From CAMPJU01 sp046566095 (GTDB taxonomy: Bacteria > Pseudomonadota > Gammaproteobacteria > Xanthomonadales > Xanthomonadaceae), in the NCBI GenBank assembly GCA_046566095.1, contig JBKHXI010000074.1, positions 1 through 11,833 on the forward strand: a stretch of 11,833 nucleotides of DNA, in the 5' to 3' direction. Positions 1-7,096 of the stretch are shown here, one piece after another. The position numbers and the translations under genes are program-made. Every line of letters starts with the position of its first letter. Position 1 is the stretch's first letter. Under the pieces are notes generated by a model. It had not been told where the DNA came from. It saw only the letters and a list, made by a program, of their open reading frames with translations, and ran no database searches.

Positions 1-52
1 TCGCCGCCTGGCGCTGCGGCGGCTGAGGCGGCCCGGGCGGGCCTTGACCTGG

Positions 53-76
53 ATAGCGCCCAAGGGGCGCTCCTAA
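53..76 (-). repeat. REP-type palindrome, reverse orientation
   Basis: Read on the minus strand this is TTAGGAGCG followed by CCCCTTGGGCGC and TAT. The same element occurs forward at 97, 7093 and 10710. The inner part folds as a 6-bp stem GCGCCC/GGGCGC around a CTT loop. The head tetranucleotide is TTAG here rather than the GTAG of the other copies. With the copy at 97-120 it forms a divergent inverted pair with the heads facing each other across about 20 nt. A short GTAG or GGAG head followed by a GC-rich palindrome is the known hallmark of REP elements mobilised by RAYT transposases. No RAYT gene is visible in this window. Confidence 0.7.
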
Positions 77-96
77 GTGGAGGCCGGTGATTGCGC

Positions 97-120
97 GTAG
101 GAGCGCCCCTTGGGCGCGAT
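97..120 (+). repeat. REP-type palindrome, forward orientation
   Basis: The unit starts GTAGGAGCG, continues CCCCTTGGGCGC and ends GAT. It is identical to the units at 7093-7116 and 10710-10733. The stem is GCGCCC/GGGCGC with a 3-nt loop. It lies about 140 bases upstream of oleA. No T-run follows, so it is not a classical intrinsic terminator. The rest of the oleA leader, 121-258, shows no other element I could support. Confidence 0.75.
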
Positions 121-258
121 CCCCAACGCCGCCGCGCACCCTCCGCGCCGCGTGCGCTCCGAGGGACGGACCGACCCGGCCAGTAGGTCCCCCGTCGTGA
201 AGCCGGTATCCTGTCGCGTCCCCCGTACCCGCCGGTACGCCCTGCAGTCGCCACGCCC

Positions 259-1281
259 ATGCTGTTCCAACATGTCGCCATCGCCGGCCTCGCCCATATC
301 GACGCGCCGCGTCGGCTGACCTCCGACGAGATCCAGCAGCGCCTCAAGCCGACCCTCGACCGGCTCGGGATCAAGGCCAACCTGCTCGAGGACGTGGCCG
401 GTGTGCGCGAGCGCAGGCTCTGGGACGGCGAGATGCGCGCCTCCGACGCCGCGACCCTGGCCGGGGTCAAGGCCCTGGCCGACGCCGGCATCGACGCCGA
501 CCGGGTCGGCCTGCTGGTCAACACCTCGGTCAGCCGCGACTACCTGGAGCCGTCCACCGCCAGCATCGTCTCGGGCAACCTGCGCCTGCCCGACACCTGC
601 CAGAACTTCGACGTGGCCAACGCCTGCCTGGCCTTCCTCAGCGGCATGGACATCGCCAGCCGCATGATCGAGCGCGGCGAGATCGACTACGCGCTGGTGG
701 TCAACGGCGAGACCGCGGACCTGGCCTACGAACAGACCCTCGCGCGCCTGAGCCTGCCGGACGTGACCGCCGAACAGATCCGCGACGAGATGGCGACCCT
801 GACCCTGGGCAGCGGCGCGGCGGCGATGGTGATGGCGCGCGCGGAACTGGCCCCGGGCGCGCCGCGCTACCGCGGCGGCGTCACCCGCGCGGCCACCGAA
901 TGGAACCAGCTGTGCCTGGGCGACCTGCACCACGGGCGGATGGTCGCCGACGGCCGCATGCTGATGATCGAGGGCCTGAAACTGGGCCACAAGACCTTCG
1001 CCGCGGCCAAGGTCGCGCTGGGCTGGGCGGTCGAGGAGCTGGACCAGTTCGTGATCCACCAGGTCAGCAAGGCCCATACCCAGGCCTTCCTCAAGGCGTT
1101 CAAGATCGACCCGCGCAAGGTCATGACGATCTTCGGCGAACACGGCAACATCGGCCCGGCATCGGTGCCGATCGTGCTTTCAAAATTGCGCGAGCTGGGC
1201 AGCCTGCAGAAGGGCAACCGGATCGCCCTGCTGGGCATCGGCTCGGGCCTGAACTGCTCGATGGCCGAGGTGGTGTGGTAA
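259..1281 (+). CDS. oleA: OleA, thiolase-superfamily acyl-CoA condensing enzyme (head-to-head Claisen condensation)
   Basis: OleA joins two long-chain fatty acyl-CoAs head to head to give a 2-alkyl-3-keto acid, the first committed step of bacterial long-chain olefin synthesis; it is cytosolic. The 340-residue protein has the thiolase fold of the FabH/KAS III family. The nucleophile is Cys123 in NACLAF, with Glu97 in YLEPST, His267 in VIHQVS and Asn297 in GEHGNIGP. The C-terminal glycine-rich loop is GIGSGLNCS. Cys123 and Glu97 match the X. campestris OleA active site once the 20-residue tag in the structural numbering is subtracted (from memory). The length is normal for the family. The ATG at 259 gives the expected N-terminus MLFQHVAIAGLAHID, but no clear Shine-Dalgarno precedes it. 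FabH itself is unlikely because of the Glu97 context and the linked oleB, oleC and oleD. Confidence 0.95.
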   Translation: MLFQHVAIAGLAHIDAPRRLTSDEIQQRLKPTLDRLGIKANLLEDVAGVRERRLWDGEMRASDAATLAGVKALADAGIDADRVGLLVNTSVSRDYLEPSTASIVSGNLRLPDTCQNFDVANACLAFLSGMDIASRMIERGEIDYALVVNGETADLAYEQTLARLSLPDVTAEQIRDEMATLTLGSGAAAMVMARAELAPGAPRYRGGVTRAATEWNQLCLGDLHHGRMVADGRMLMIEGLKLGHKTFAAAKVALGWAVEELDQFVIHQVSKAHTQAFLKAFKIDPRKVMTIFGEHGNIGPASVPIVLSKLRELGSLQKGNRIALLGIGSGLNCSMAEVVW

Positions 1282-1318
1282 GGCTCGGCAGGAGACATGC
1301 ATAGAACCCGCCGAGGCT

Positions 1319-1346
1319 TTGACATGTCGGCAATGACGTGTATAAG
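1319..1346 (+). promoter_or_regulatory. Strong sigma70-like promoter for fic
   Basis: A perfect -35 box TTGACA lies at 1319-1324 and a 5/6 -10 box TATAAG at 1341-1346, separated by 16 bp. The predicted start of transcription near 1353 lies about 26 bases before the fic ATG at 1379. The region is strikingly AT-rich against its GC-rich surroundings. It follows oleA by 37 bases, so fic, and perhaps the genes after it, can be transcribed independently of oleA. This is a sequence call only. Confidence 0.6.
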
Positions 1347-1364
1347 AAATACCATTTTTTATAC
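1340..1364 (+). promoter_or_regulatory. Inverted repeat over the fic -10 box, candidate operator
   Basis: The left arm GTATAAGAAA (1340-1349) and right arm TTTTTTATAC (1355-1364) pair at 9 of 10 positions around a 5-nt centre. The repeat covers the -10 box and the predicted start site, where a bound repressor would block transcription. The fic product carries a C-terminal winged-helix-like domain, so autoregulation is a reasonable inference. It could instead act as a weak RNA hairpin or be a chance AT-rich symmetry. Confidence 0.4.
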
Positions 1365-1378
1365 TTGACGTAGGCCTC

Positions 1379-2449
1379 ATGTCGATTCCATCGCTCCACG
1401 CGTTGCCTGCGGAGCGCTTCGAAACCCCCGCCATTCTCAAGCGCCTGAATACGGCCAGCCGCAACCTGGCCGAACTCAAGGGTGTGGCCGCGAGCATTCC
1501 CAACCAGGACATTCTGGTCAGCACACTGACCCTGCAGGAAGCCCGGGACAGTTCCGCGATCGAGAACATCGTCACCACCCAGGACGATCTGTACCGCGAG
1601 GAGGACGCCGCCACTGCGACCGGAACTGCGGTCAAGGAAGTGCTGCGCTACCGCCAGGCGCTGCGCACCGGCTACGCCCAAGTCCGACGGCATGGCCTGC
1701 TCACGCTCAACACCATCCTGGACATCCAGCGGCAACTGGAATGCAACCGGGCGGGCCTGCGCAAGCTGCCGGGAACCGCGCTGCGCGATGGCACGGGACG
1801 CCTGGTATACGAACCGCCCCAGGAGGCCGGCGAAGTCGCCCGCTTGATGGGCGAACTCGAGCGATTCATCCACGACGAGCCGCCGTTCTCCGCCGATCCG
1901 CTCGTCAAGATGGCGCTGATCCACCACCAGTTCGAGAGCATCCATCCCTTCTATGACGGCAACGGCCGTACCGGCCGCATCATCAACGTGCTCTACCTCG
2001 TCAAGGAAGGACTGCTCGACATCCCGGTGCTGTACCTGAGTCGCCACATTGTCCGGACCAAGCCGGACTACTACCGCCTGCTGCAGGCGGTACGCGAGCA
2101 GGATGCCTGGGAGCAGTGGGTGCTGTACATGCTCGATGCGGTGGCAGGTACCGCGTCCGAGACCGTCGCCACCATCCAGTCGATCAAGATCCTGCTGCAG
2201 CGGACCAAGCAGCGCGTGCGCGACAGGTATCGCTTCTACAGCCAGGACCTGATCAACAACCTGTTCAACCACCCCTACACGCGGGTCGAGTTCGTCCAAC
2301 GCGACCTGGGGGTTTCGCGCATCACCGCGACCAAGTACCTGGATGCGCTGGCCGCCGATGGCGTGCTGGAGAAGGTCAAGGTCGGCCGCAACAACTACTA
2401 CATCAACCGTCCGCTGTTCGCGTTGCTCAGCGGCTCGGCGCCCGCCTGA
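1379..2449 (+). CDS. Class II Fic protein adenylyltransferase with C-terminal winged helix (SoFic-like)
   Basis: Fic enzymes usually transfer AMP from ATP to a hydroxyl side chain of a target protein. The 356-residue protein has the full Fic loop HPFYDGNGRTGR at 189-200, with catalytic His189, metal-binding Asp193 and the Arg197/Arg200 pair. The substrate-docking flap is around 137-147 (GTGRLVYEPP). An N-terminal autoinhibitory helix carries SSAIEN at 58-63, whose Glu62 should block ATP gamma-phosphate placement, making this class II. Residues about 285-345 look like a winged helix-turn-helix (DLGVSRITATKYLDAL). This layout matches the Shewanella SoFic family. The gene has its own promoter and ends 17 nt before oleB. 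Sampled lines are about 62% GC against 77-83% in oleA and oleC, suggesting later acquisition. The target protein is unknown. It is not an obvious toxin-antitoxin pair, since the inhibitor motif is built in. Confidence 0.9.
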   Translation: MSIPSLHALPAERFETPAILKRLNTASRNLAELKGVAASIPNQDILVSTLTLQEARDSSAIENIVTTQDDLYREEDAATATGTAVKEVLRYRQALRTGYAQVRRHGLLTLNTILDIQRQLECNRAGLRKLPGTALRDGTGRLVYEPPQEAGEVARLMGELERFIHDEPPFSADPLVKMALIHHQFESIHPFYDGNGRTGRIINVLYLVKEGLLDIPVLYLSRHIVRTKPDYYRLLQAVREQDAWEQWVLYMLDAVAGTASETVATIQSIKILLQRTKQRVRDRYRFYSQDLINNLFNHPYTRVEFVQRDLGVSRITATKYLDALAADGVLEKVKVGRNNYYINRPLFALLSGSAPA

Positions 2450-2466
2450 GCCATCGCAACTTTCGC

Positions 2467-3381
2467 ATGAAGCTCCCCGACTACCCATTCCGGCCGCGCC
2501 GGATCCAGGTGCGGCCCGGGATCGCGATGTCCTGTCTTGACGAGGGACCCCGCGACGGAGAGACGGTGCTGATGCTCCACGGCAACCCGTCGTGGAGCTA
2601 TTACTGGCGGCACCTGGTGCTGGGCCTGCGCGACGACTTCCGCTGCATCGTGCCCGACCATGTCGGCATGGGGCTGTCGGACAAGCCGGACGACGCCCCG
2701 GATGCGGCGCCGCGCTACGACTACACCCTGGCTTCGCGGATCGAGGACCTGGACGCGCTGCTCGACGCGCTCGGGGTCGACGGTCCGCTGATCCTGGCGG
2801 TGCACGACTGGGGCGGGATGATCGGACTGGGCTGGGCGCTGCGCGACCCGGCGAACCTGGCGCGGGTGCGGCGGCTGGTGGTGCTCAACACCGCGACCTT
2901 CCCGCTGCCCGCCGGCAAGCCGCTGCCGGCGGCGCTGCGCTTCGGCCGCGACAGCGCGCTGGCGGCGCTGCTGATCCGCGGGGCGAACGCCTTCGCCGCC
3001 GCCGCCGCGCGCATCGGCGTGGCCCGGGCGATGCCGCCGCAGGTGCGCCGCGCCTACCTCGCGCCCTACGACAGCTGGGCCCACCGCATCGCGACCCTGC
3101 GCTTCGTGCAGGACATCCCGCTGGCCGAGGGCGACCGCGCCTGGCCGCTGGTGGAGGAAGCCGGGCGCCGGCTGCACGCGTTCGCCGACCGCCCGATCCT
3201 GATCGGCTGGGGCCTGCGCGACTTCGTGTTCGACCGCCGCTGTCTCGACGTCTACCGCGCCGCCTGGCCCCGGGCCGAGGTCCACGCCTTCGAGGACGCC
3301 GACCATTACGTGCTCGAGGACCGGCACGCATCCCTGGTCCCGGCGATCCGCCGGTTCCTCGATCGCGAGCCGATGCGATGA
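2467..3381 (+). CDS. oleB: OleB, beta-lactone decarboxylase (alpha/beta-hydrolase, haloalkane dehalogenase-like)
   Basis: OleB converts the cis-beta-lactone made by OleC into a cis-olefin plus CO2. From the ATG at 2467 the product is 304 residues, normal for the family. The oxyanion region is HGNPSWSYYWR from residue 38. The nucleophile elbow is HDWGG with Asp114 followed by Trp115, as in haloalkane dehalogenases. A likely acid is Asp252 in WGLRDF, and the catalytic base is His280 in DADHYVLED. Asp114 equals the nucleophile number I recall for X. campestris OleB. The reading frame stays open far upstream inside fic, but the OleB-like sequence starts at MKLPDYPF, so the longer start at 2116 is rejected. 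No strong ribosome-binding site precedes 2467. The short gap after fic suggests co-transcription. OleB, OleC and OleD are separate polypeptides here, unlike the OleBC fusions of actinobacteria. Confidence 0.92.
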   Translation: MKLPDYPFRPRRIQVRPGIAMSCLDEGPRDGETVLMLHGNPSWSYYWRHLVLGLRDDFRCIVPDHVGMGLSDKPDDAPDAAPRYDYTLASRIEDLDALLDALGVDGPLILAVHDWGGMIGLGWALRDPANLARVRRLVVLNTATFPLPAGKPLPAALRFGRDSALAALLIRGANAFAAAAARIGVARAMPPQVRRAYLAPYDSWAHRIATLRFVQDIPLAEGDRAWPLVEEAGRRLHAFADRPILIGWGLRDFVFDRRCLDVYRAAWPRAEVHAFEDADHYVLEDRHASLVPAIRRFLDREPMR

Positions 3382-3512
3382 TCCCGCGGATGCGCGCCTC
3401 CGGTGCCGGGAAACCCCGACGCCGTCCGAGGGCGGCCTCGGCCGGGCAGGGCTGGATCGGATCGTGTGGTGGCGTACCATCGCCTGGACCCCACAGGCCA
3501 ATGCAGTGAACC

Positions 3513-4223
3513 ATGAAGCCTGCACATGTCGTCGTGCTGATTGCCGCGGCTGCCGCGGTCCTGCTGCTCGTCGCCGGCCCCGGCTACCGTCTGGAACTGT
3601 GGGAGTTCGCGACCGGGTTCAAACTGATGCGCTGGGGCGCGTGGCTGGGCATCGCTGCCGCTTGCCTGGCATTGCTGGCGCTGCTGGTCCCGCGGCTTCG
3701 CAAGGGCCACGAGGCAGGCCTTGCGATCGCGCTGCTCGTGGGCGTGGCGGCGGCAGTGGTTCCCTTGCAGCTGCTGCGCACCGCGCGTGCGGTGCCGCCG
3801 ATCCACGACATCACCACCGACACCACCGACCCGCCGGCGTTCGAGGCGGTGCTGCCCTTGCGCGCCGATGCCCCCAATCCGGCGGACTACGCGGGCGAAG
3901 AAATCGCCGAACAGCAGCGCCAGGCCTATCCGGAAGTGCAGCCGCTGGTGCTGGACGAGCCGCCCGACCGGGCCTTCGAACGGGCTCTGGCCGCGGCCCG
4001 CGACATGGGCTGGGAGATCGTCGTGGCCGAGCCCGCGCGCGGCCGCATCGAGGCCACCGCCACCACCTTGTGGTTCGGTTTCAAGGACGACGTGGTCGTG
4101 CGTATCCGTCCGGAAGCAGGCGGCAGCCGCATCGACGTGCGTTCGGTCTCGCGCGTCGGACGCAGCGACGTCGGCGCCAATGCCGCGCGTATCCGGGCCT
4201 ACCTGGACCGGCTGCAAGGCTGA
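3513..4223 (+). CDS. DUF1499 membrane protein within the ole cluster
   Basis: The 236-residue product has three predicted membrane helices at about 4-22, 41-60 and 67-87. A soluble DUF1499 domain follows at about 95-235. The domain opens with PPIHDITTDTTDPPAF and ends with SVSRVGRSDVGANAARIR, both characteristic of the family. No catalytic motif is apparent and the family has no established function that I know of. It lies between oleB (131 nt after its stop) and oleC (69 nt before its start). A weak -10-like TACCAT at 3475-3480 could give it a separate start, but no good -35 accompanies it. Its place in the cluster suggests a link with hydrocarbon export, membrane placement of the Ole enzymes, or simple co-inheritance; the sequence does not decide. 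Its GC is somewhat below that of oleC. Confidence 0.85.
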   Translation: MKPAHVVVLIAAAAAVLLLVAGPGYRLELWEFATGFKLMRWGAWLGIAAACLALLALLVPRLRKGHEAGLAIALLVGVAAAVVPLQLLRTARAVPPIHDITTDTTDPPAFEAVLPLRADAPNPADYAGEEIAEQQRQAYPEVQPLVLDEPPDRAFERALAAARDMGWEIVVAEPARGRIEATATTLWFGFKDDVVVRIRPEAGGSRIDVRSVSRVGRSDVGANAARIRAYLDRLQG

Positions 4224-4281
4224 TCGCATGGACGGCGGCGCCGGTCTCGGCCCTGGCCGGGCCGGCGCGCAGCGCGCGCCC

Positions 4282-4285
4282 GGAG
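4282..4285 (+). promoter_or_regulatory. Ribosome-binding site of oleC
   Basis: GGAG lies 7 nt before the ATG at 4293. It supports this start over downstream methionines and is one of the few clear Shine-Dalgarno sequences in the window. Confidence 0.55.
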
Positions 4286-4292
4286 TCGAGCG

Positions 4293-5927
4293 ATGGCGTC
4301 TGAGTCCAACATCGCCGCGGTCCTGCCGCCGCTGGCGCGCGCGCGCCCGGACGCGGTGGCGATGCGCTGCCCCGGCCGGCGCGGCCGCTACGACGTGGTC
4401 CTGACCTACGGCGACCTGGACGCGCGCTCGGACGCGCTCGCCGCCGGCCTGGCCGCGCACGGCGTGGGCCGCGGTGCCCGCACCGTGGTCATGGTGCGGC
4501 CCACGCCGGAGTTCTTCCTGCTGATGTTCGCGCTGTTCAAGGCCGGTGCGGTGCCGGTGCTGGTGGACCCGGGCATCGACCGGCGCGCGCTGCGCCAGTG
4601 CCTGCGCGAGGCCGCGCCGCACGCCTTCGTCGGCGTGCCGCTGGCGATGGCCGCGCGCGCGCTGCTGGGCTGGGCGGGTTCGGCACGGGTGCGGATCACC
4701 ACCGGCGCGCGGGCCTGGTTCGCCGACGCCACCCTGGGCGAGGTGGAGCGCGCGGGCCGCGGCGCCGGCCCGCGGCTGGCCGACACCGGCCCGGAGGAGA
4801 CCGCCGCGATCCTGTTCACCTCCGGCTCCACCGGCGTGCCCAAGGGCGTGGTCTACCGCCACCGCCACCTGGTCGCGCAGGTGGACATGCTGCGGACGGC
4901 GTTCGGCATCGAGCCGGGAGGCGTGGACCTGCCGACCTTCCCGCCGTTCGCGCTGTTCGATCCCGCGCTCGGGCTGACCTCGGTGATCCCGGACATGGAT
5001 CCCACCCGCCCGGCGCGCGCCGATCCGCGTCGCCTGCACGAGGCGATCGCGCGCTTCGGCGTGACCCGGCTGTTCGGTTCGCCGGCGCTGATGCGGGTGC
5101 TCGCCGACTACGGCCGGGCGCTGCCGACGGTGACCGGTGCGACCTCGGCCGGCGCGCCGGTGCCGGCCGCGGTGGTCGCGCGCATGCGCGCACTGCTGCC
5201 CGCCGGCGCCCGCTTCTGGACGCCCTACGGCGCCACCGAATGCCTGCCGGTCTCGGTGATCGAGGGCGCCGAACTGGTCGCCCTGCGCGAACTGACCGGG
5301 CGCGGCGCCGGCACCTGCGTCGGCCGGCCTGTGCCGCCGAACCGGGTGCGGATCATCGGCATCGACGACGGCCCGATCGAGCGCTGGTCGGACGCGCTGC
5401 GGGTCGGCGACGGCCAGGTCGGCGAGATCACCGTCGCCGGTCCCACCGCCACCGACGCCTACTTCAACCGCGAGGCGGCGAACCGGCTGGCCAAGATCAT
5501 CGAGGACGACGGGGCCGGCGGCACCCGCGTGGTGCACCGCATGGGCGACCTGGGCTACTTCGATGGCGAAGGCCGGCTGTGGTTCTGCGGCCGCAAGTCG
5601 CAGCGCGTGGTCACCGCCGAACGGACCCTGTGCACCGAACAGGTCGAGCCGGTGTTCGACCTGCACCCGGACGTGGCGCGCACCGCGCTGGTCGGCCTCG
5701 GCGAACACGGCGCGCAGCAGCCGGTGCTGTGCGTGGAGCTGGCGCCGGGGGTGGCGCGCGGCGAGCGGGCGCGCATCGCCGGCGAACTGCGGCACCTGGC
5801 CGAAGGCCACGTGCACACCGCCGCCATCGACACCTTCCTGTTCCACCCGCGCTTCCCGGTCGACATCCGCCACAACGCCAAGATCGGCCGCGAAAAGTTG
5901 GCGGCCTGGGCCGCGCGCCGGCTGTAA
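4293..5927 (+). CDS. oleC: OleC, beta-lactone synthetase (ANL adenylating superfamily)
   Basis: OleC uses ATP to activate the 2-alkyl-3-hydroxy acid from OleD and closes it to a cis-beta-lactone, the substrate of OleB. It belongs to the acyl-CoA synthetase/luciferase (ANL) fold but does not need CoA. The 544-residue protein shows the family motifs in order: phosphate loop TSGSTGVPKG at 176-185, YGATE at 312-316, GDLGYFD at 418-424, the domain-hinge region FCGRKSQRV at 431-439, and the C-terminal NAKIGREKL at 528-536 with the catalytic-type Lys530. A Shine-Dalgarno GGAG supports the start. It sits 69 nt after the DUF1499 gene and 170 nt before oleD. An ordinary fatty acyl-CoA ligase is the alternative, but the linked oleA, oleB and oleD make OleC much more likely. 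Confidence 0.93.
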   Translation: MASESNIAAVLPPLARARPDAVAMRCPGRRGRYDVVLTYGDLDARSDALAAGLAAHGVGRGARTVVMVRPTPEFFLLMFALFKAGAVPVLVDPGIDRRALRQCLREAAPHAFVGVPLAMAARALLGWAGSARVRITTGARAWFADATLGEVERAGRGAGPRLADTGPEETAAILFTSGSTGVPKGVVYRHRHLVAQVDMLRTAFGIEPGGVDLPTFPPFALFDPALGLTSVIPDMDPTRPARADPRRLHEAIARFGVTRLFGSPALMRVLADYGRALPTVTGATSAGAPVPAAVVARMRALLPAGARFWTPYGATECLPVSVIEGAELVALRELTGRGAGTCVGRPVPPNRVRIIGIDDGPIERWSDALRVGDGQVGEITVAGPTATDAYFNREAANRLAKIIEDDGAGGTRVVHRMGDLGYFDGEGRLWFCGRKSQRVVTAERTLCTEQVEPVFDLHPDVARTALVGLGEHGAQQPVLCVELAPGVARGERARIAGELRHLAEGHVHTAAIDTFLFHPRFPVDIRHNAKIGREKLAAWAARRL

Positions 5928-5939
5928 CGATCCGAATGC

Positions 5940-6025
5940 CGTCCCGAACGCAGCGAGGGACCTGCTTCTGCTTCGTCGCCGATGAACGGGGGAACGCAAG
6001 CAGGTCCATCGCTGCGCTCGGGACG
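5940..6025. repeat. Long inverted repeat between oleC and oleD
   Basis: The 28-nt left arm at 5940-5967 (starting CGTCCCGAACGCAGCGA and ending CCTGCTT) is the reverse complement of the right arm at 5998-6025 at 26 of 28 positions, with a 30-nt centre. It occupies most of the 170-nt gap between the two genes. No T-run follows, so it is not a standard intrinsic terminator. Similar CGTCCCGA-type arms recur, from memory, in other xanthomonad genomes, so this is probably a dispersed repeat. As RNA it would form a very stable hairpin that could separate oleC and oleD expression or protect the transcript. Confidence 0.8.
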
Positions 6026-6097
6026 ACGGGTTTGAGATCATACGTCCGCTGATCTCCGTCGCCCGCCGACTTCCCCCCACGATCCCTCGGACCCGGC

Positions 6098-7096
6098 ATG
6101 CGCATCCTTGTAACCGGTGGTGGCGGTTTCCTCGGCCAGGCGCTGTGCCGCGGGCTGGTCGAGCGCGGCCACCAGGTCGCCAGCTTCAATCGCGGGAATT
6201 ACCCGGAACTGGACGTGCTGGGCGTGCAGCAACTGCGCGGCGATCTCGCCGATGCCGACGCGGTGCTGCGCGCCTGCGAAGGCGTCGAGGCGGTGTTCCA
6301 CAACGCCGCCAAGGCCGGCGCCTGGGGCGCGTTCGACGACTACTACCGCGCCAACGTGCTCGGCACCCGCCACGTGCTGGCCGCCTGCCGCGCGCACGGC
6401 ATCGGCCGGCTGGTGTACACCTCCACGCCCAGCGTCACCCACCGCCGCACCCATCCGGTGCACGGCGGCACCGCAGACACCGTGCCCTACGGCACGCGCC
6501 TGAAGGCGCCGTATGCGGCCACCAAGCAGCAGGCCGAGCGCGAGGTACTGGCGGCCAACGCCGCCGCCCTGGCCACCGTCGCGCTGCGTCCGCGCCTGAT
6601 CTGGGGCCCGGGCGACAACCAGCTGCTGCCGCGGCTGGTCGAGCGCGCCCGCGCCGGGCGGCTGGCGCTGGTCGGCGATGGCGACCACCTGGTCGACACC
6701 ACCTACGTCGACAACGCCGCGCAGGCGCACTTCGACGCCTTCGAGCACCTGCGCCCGGGTGCGGCCTGCGCGGGCCGCGCCTACTTCATCAGCAACGGCG
6801 AGCCGCGCACGATGCGCGAGACCGTCAACGCCCTGCTGGCGGCGGCCGGCGCGCCGCCGGTCACCCGCACCATCCCGTTCGCCGTCGCCTATGCAGCGGG
6901 CATCGCGTGCGAAGGCCTGTGGCACGCGCTGCCGCTGCGCGGCGAGCCGCCGATGACCCGTTTCCTGGCCGAGCAGCTCGCCACCAGCCACTGGTACGAC
7001 ATGGCGCCGGCACGGCGCGACTTCGGCTACGCGCCGCGGGTATCGTTCGACGAAGGCCTGCGCCGGCTTGCCCGCGCGTGGCCGGACCCCGCGTAG
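6098..7096 (+). CDS. oleD: OleD, NAD(P)H-dependent 2-alkyl-3-ketoalkanoate reductase (extended SDR)
   Basis: OleD reduces the beta-keto acid from OleA to the beta-hydroxy acid used by OleC, with NADPH as the known cofactor. The 332-residue protein is an extended short-chain dehydrogenase. It has the nucleotide-binding motif TGGGGFLG at 6-13, the HNAAKAG stretch at 68-74, the likely catalytic Ser112 in STPSV, and YAATK at 139-143 giving Tyr139 and Lys143. The ATG at 6098 places the Rossmann motif at the very N-terminus, as expected. The Shine-Dalgarno is weak. The stop codon TAG at 7094-7096 lies inside the GTAG head of a REP element, so the C-terminal residues ending WPDPA may have been set by that insertion. 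A general sugar-nucleotide epimerase is the alternative on sequence alone; the cluster argues for OleD. Confidence 0.93.
   Translation: MRILVTGGGGFLGQALCRGLVERGHQVASFNRGNYPELDVLGVQQLRGDLADADAVLRACEGVEAVFHNAAKAGAWGAFDDYYRANVLGTRHVLAACRAHGIGRLVYTSTPSVTHRRTHPVHGGTADTVPYGTRLKAPYAATKQQAEREVLAANAAALATVALRPRLIWGPGDNQLLPRLVERARAGRLALVGDGDHLVDTTYVDNAAQAHFDAFEHLRPGAACAGRAYFISNGEPRTMRETVNALLAAAGAPPVTRTIPFAVAYAAGIACEGLWHALPLRGEPPMTRFLAEQLATSHWYDMAPARRDFGYAPRVSFDEGLRRLARAWPDPA

Noticed and set aside
2..76. Possible C-terminal end of an upstream gene, frame ending TAA at 74-76
   Set aside because: The frame is open with G/C at every third position up to about base 50, but the last codons are the REP itself and there are too few residues to recognise anything. 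Another frame also ends at 24-26, so neither can be chosen.
97..120. REP palindromes as intrinsic terminators
   Set aside because: None of the units at 53, 97, 7093, 7141 or 10710 is followed by a T-run, and their shared GTAG head and spacing fit REP elements better.
110..319. 69-codon frame before oleA
   Set aside because: It starts inside a REP element, overlaps oleA in another frame and has no recognisable content.
1284..1320. Possible terminator after oleA (CTCGGC at 1284-1289 with GCCGAG at 1310-1315, then GCTTT)
   Set aside because: The stem is only 6 bp around a 20-nt loop, and the T-run is three bases that form part of the fic -35 region.
1379..2449. Fic as the toxin of a two-gene toxin-antitoxin module
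   Set aside because: The inhibitory helix motif SSAIEN is within the protein itself, and no small antitoxin frame is visible in the 97 bases upstream or 17 bases downstream.
2116..2466. N-terminal extension of the oleB frame into fic
   Set aside because: The extra residues are the out-of-frame translation of fic; OleB-like sequence starts at 2467.
4598..6052. 484-codon plus-strand frame overlapping oleC
   Set aside because: An Arg/Gly/Ala-rich out-of-frame shadow of oleC, which carries all ANL motifs in its own frame.
3306..6080. 924-codon open frame on the minus strand across oleB, DUF1499 and oleC
   Set aside because: It is antisense to three well-recognised genes, its translation is rich in Arg, Ala, Gly, Gln and His with no domain, and long antisense frames are expected in DNA this GC-rich.
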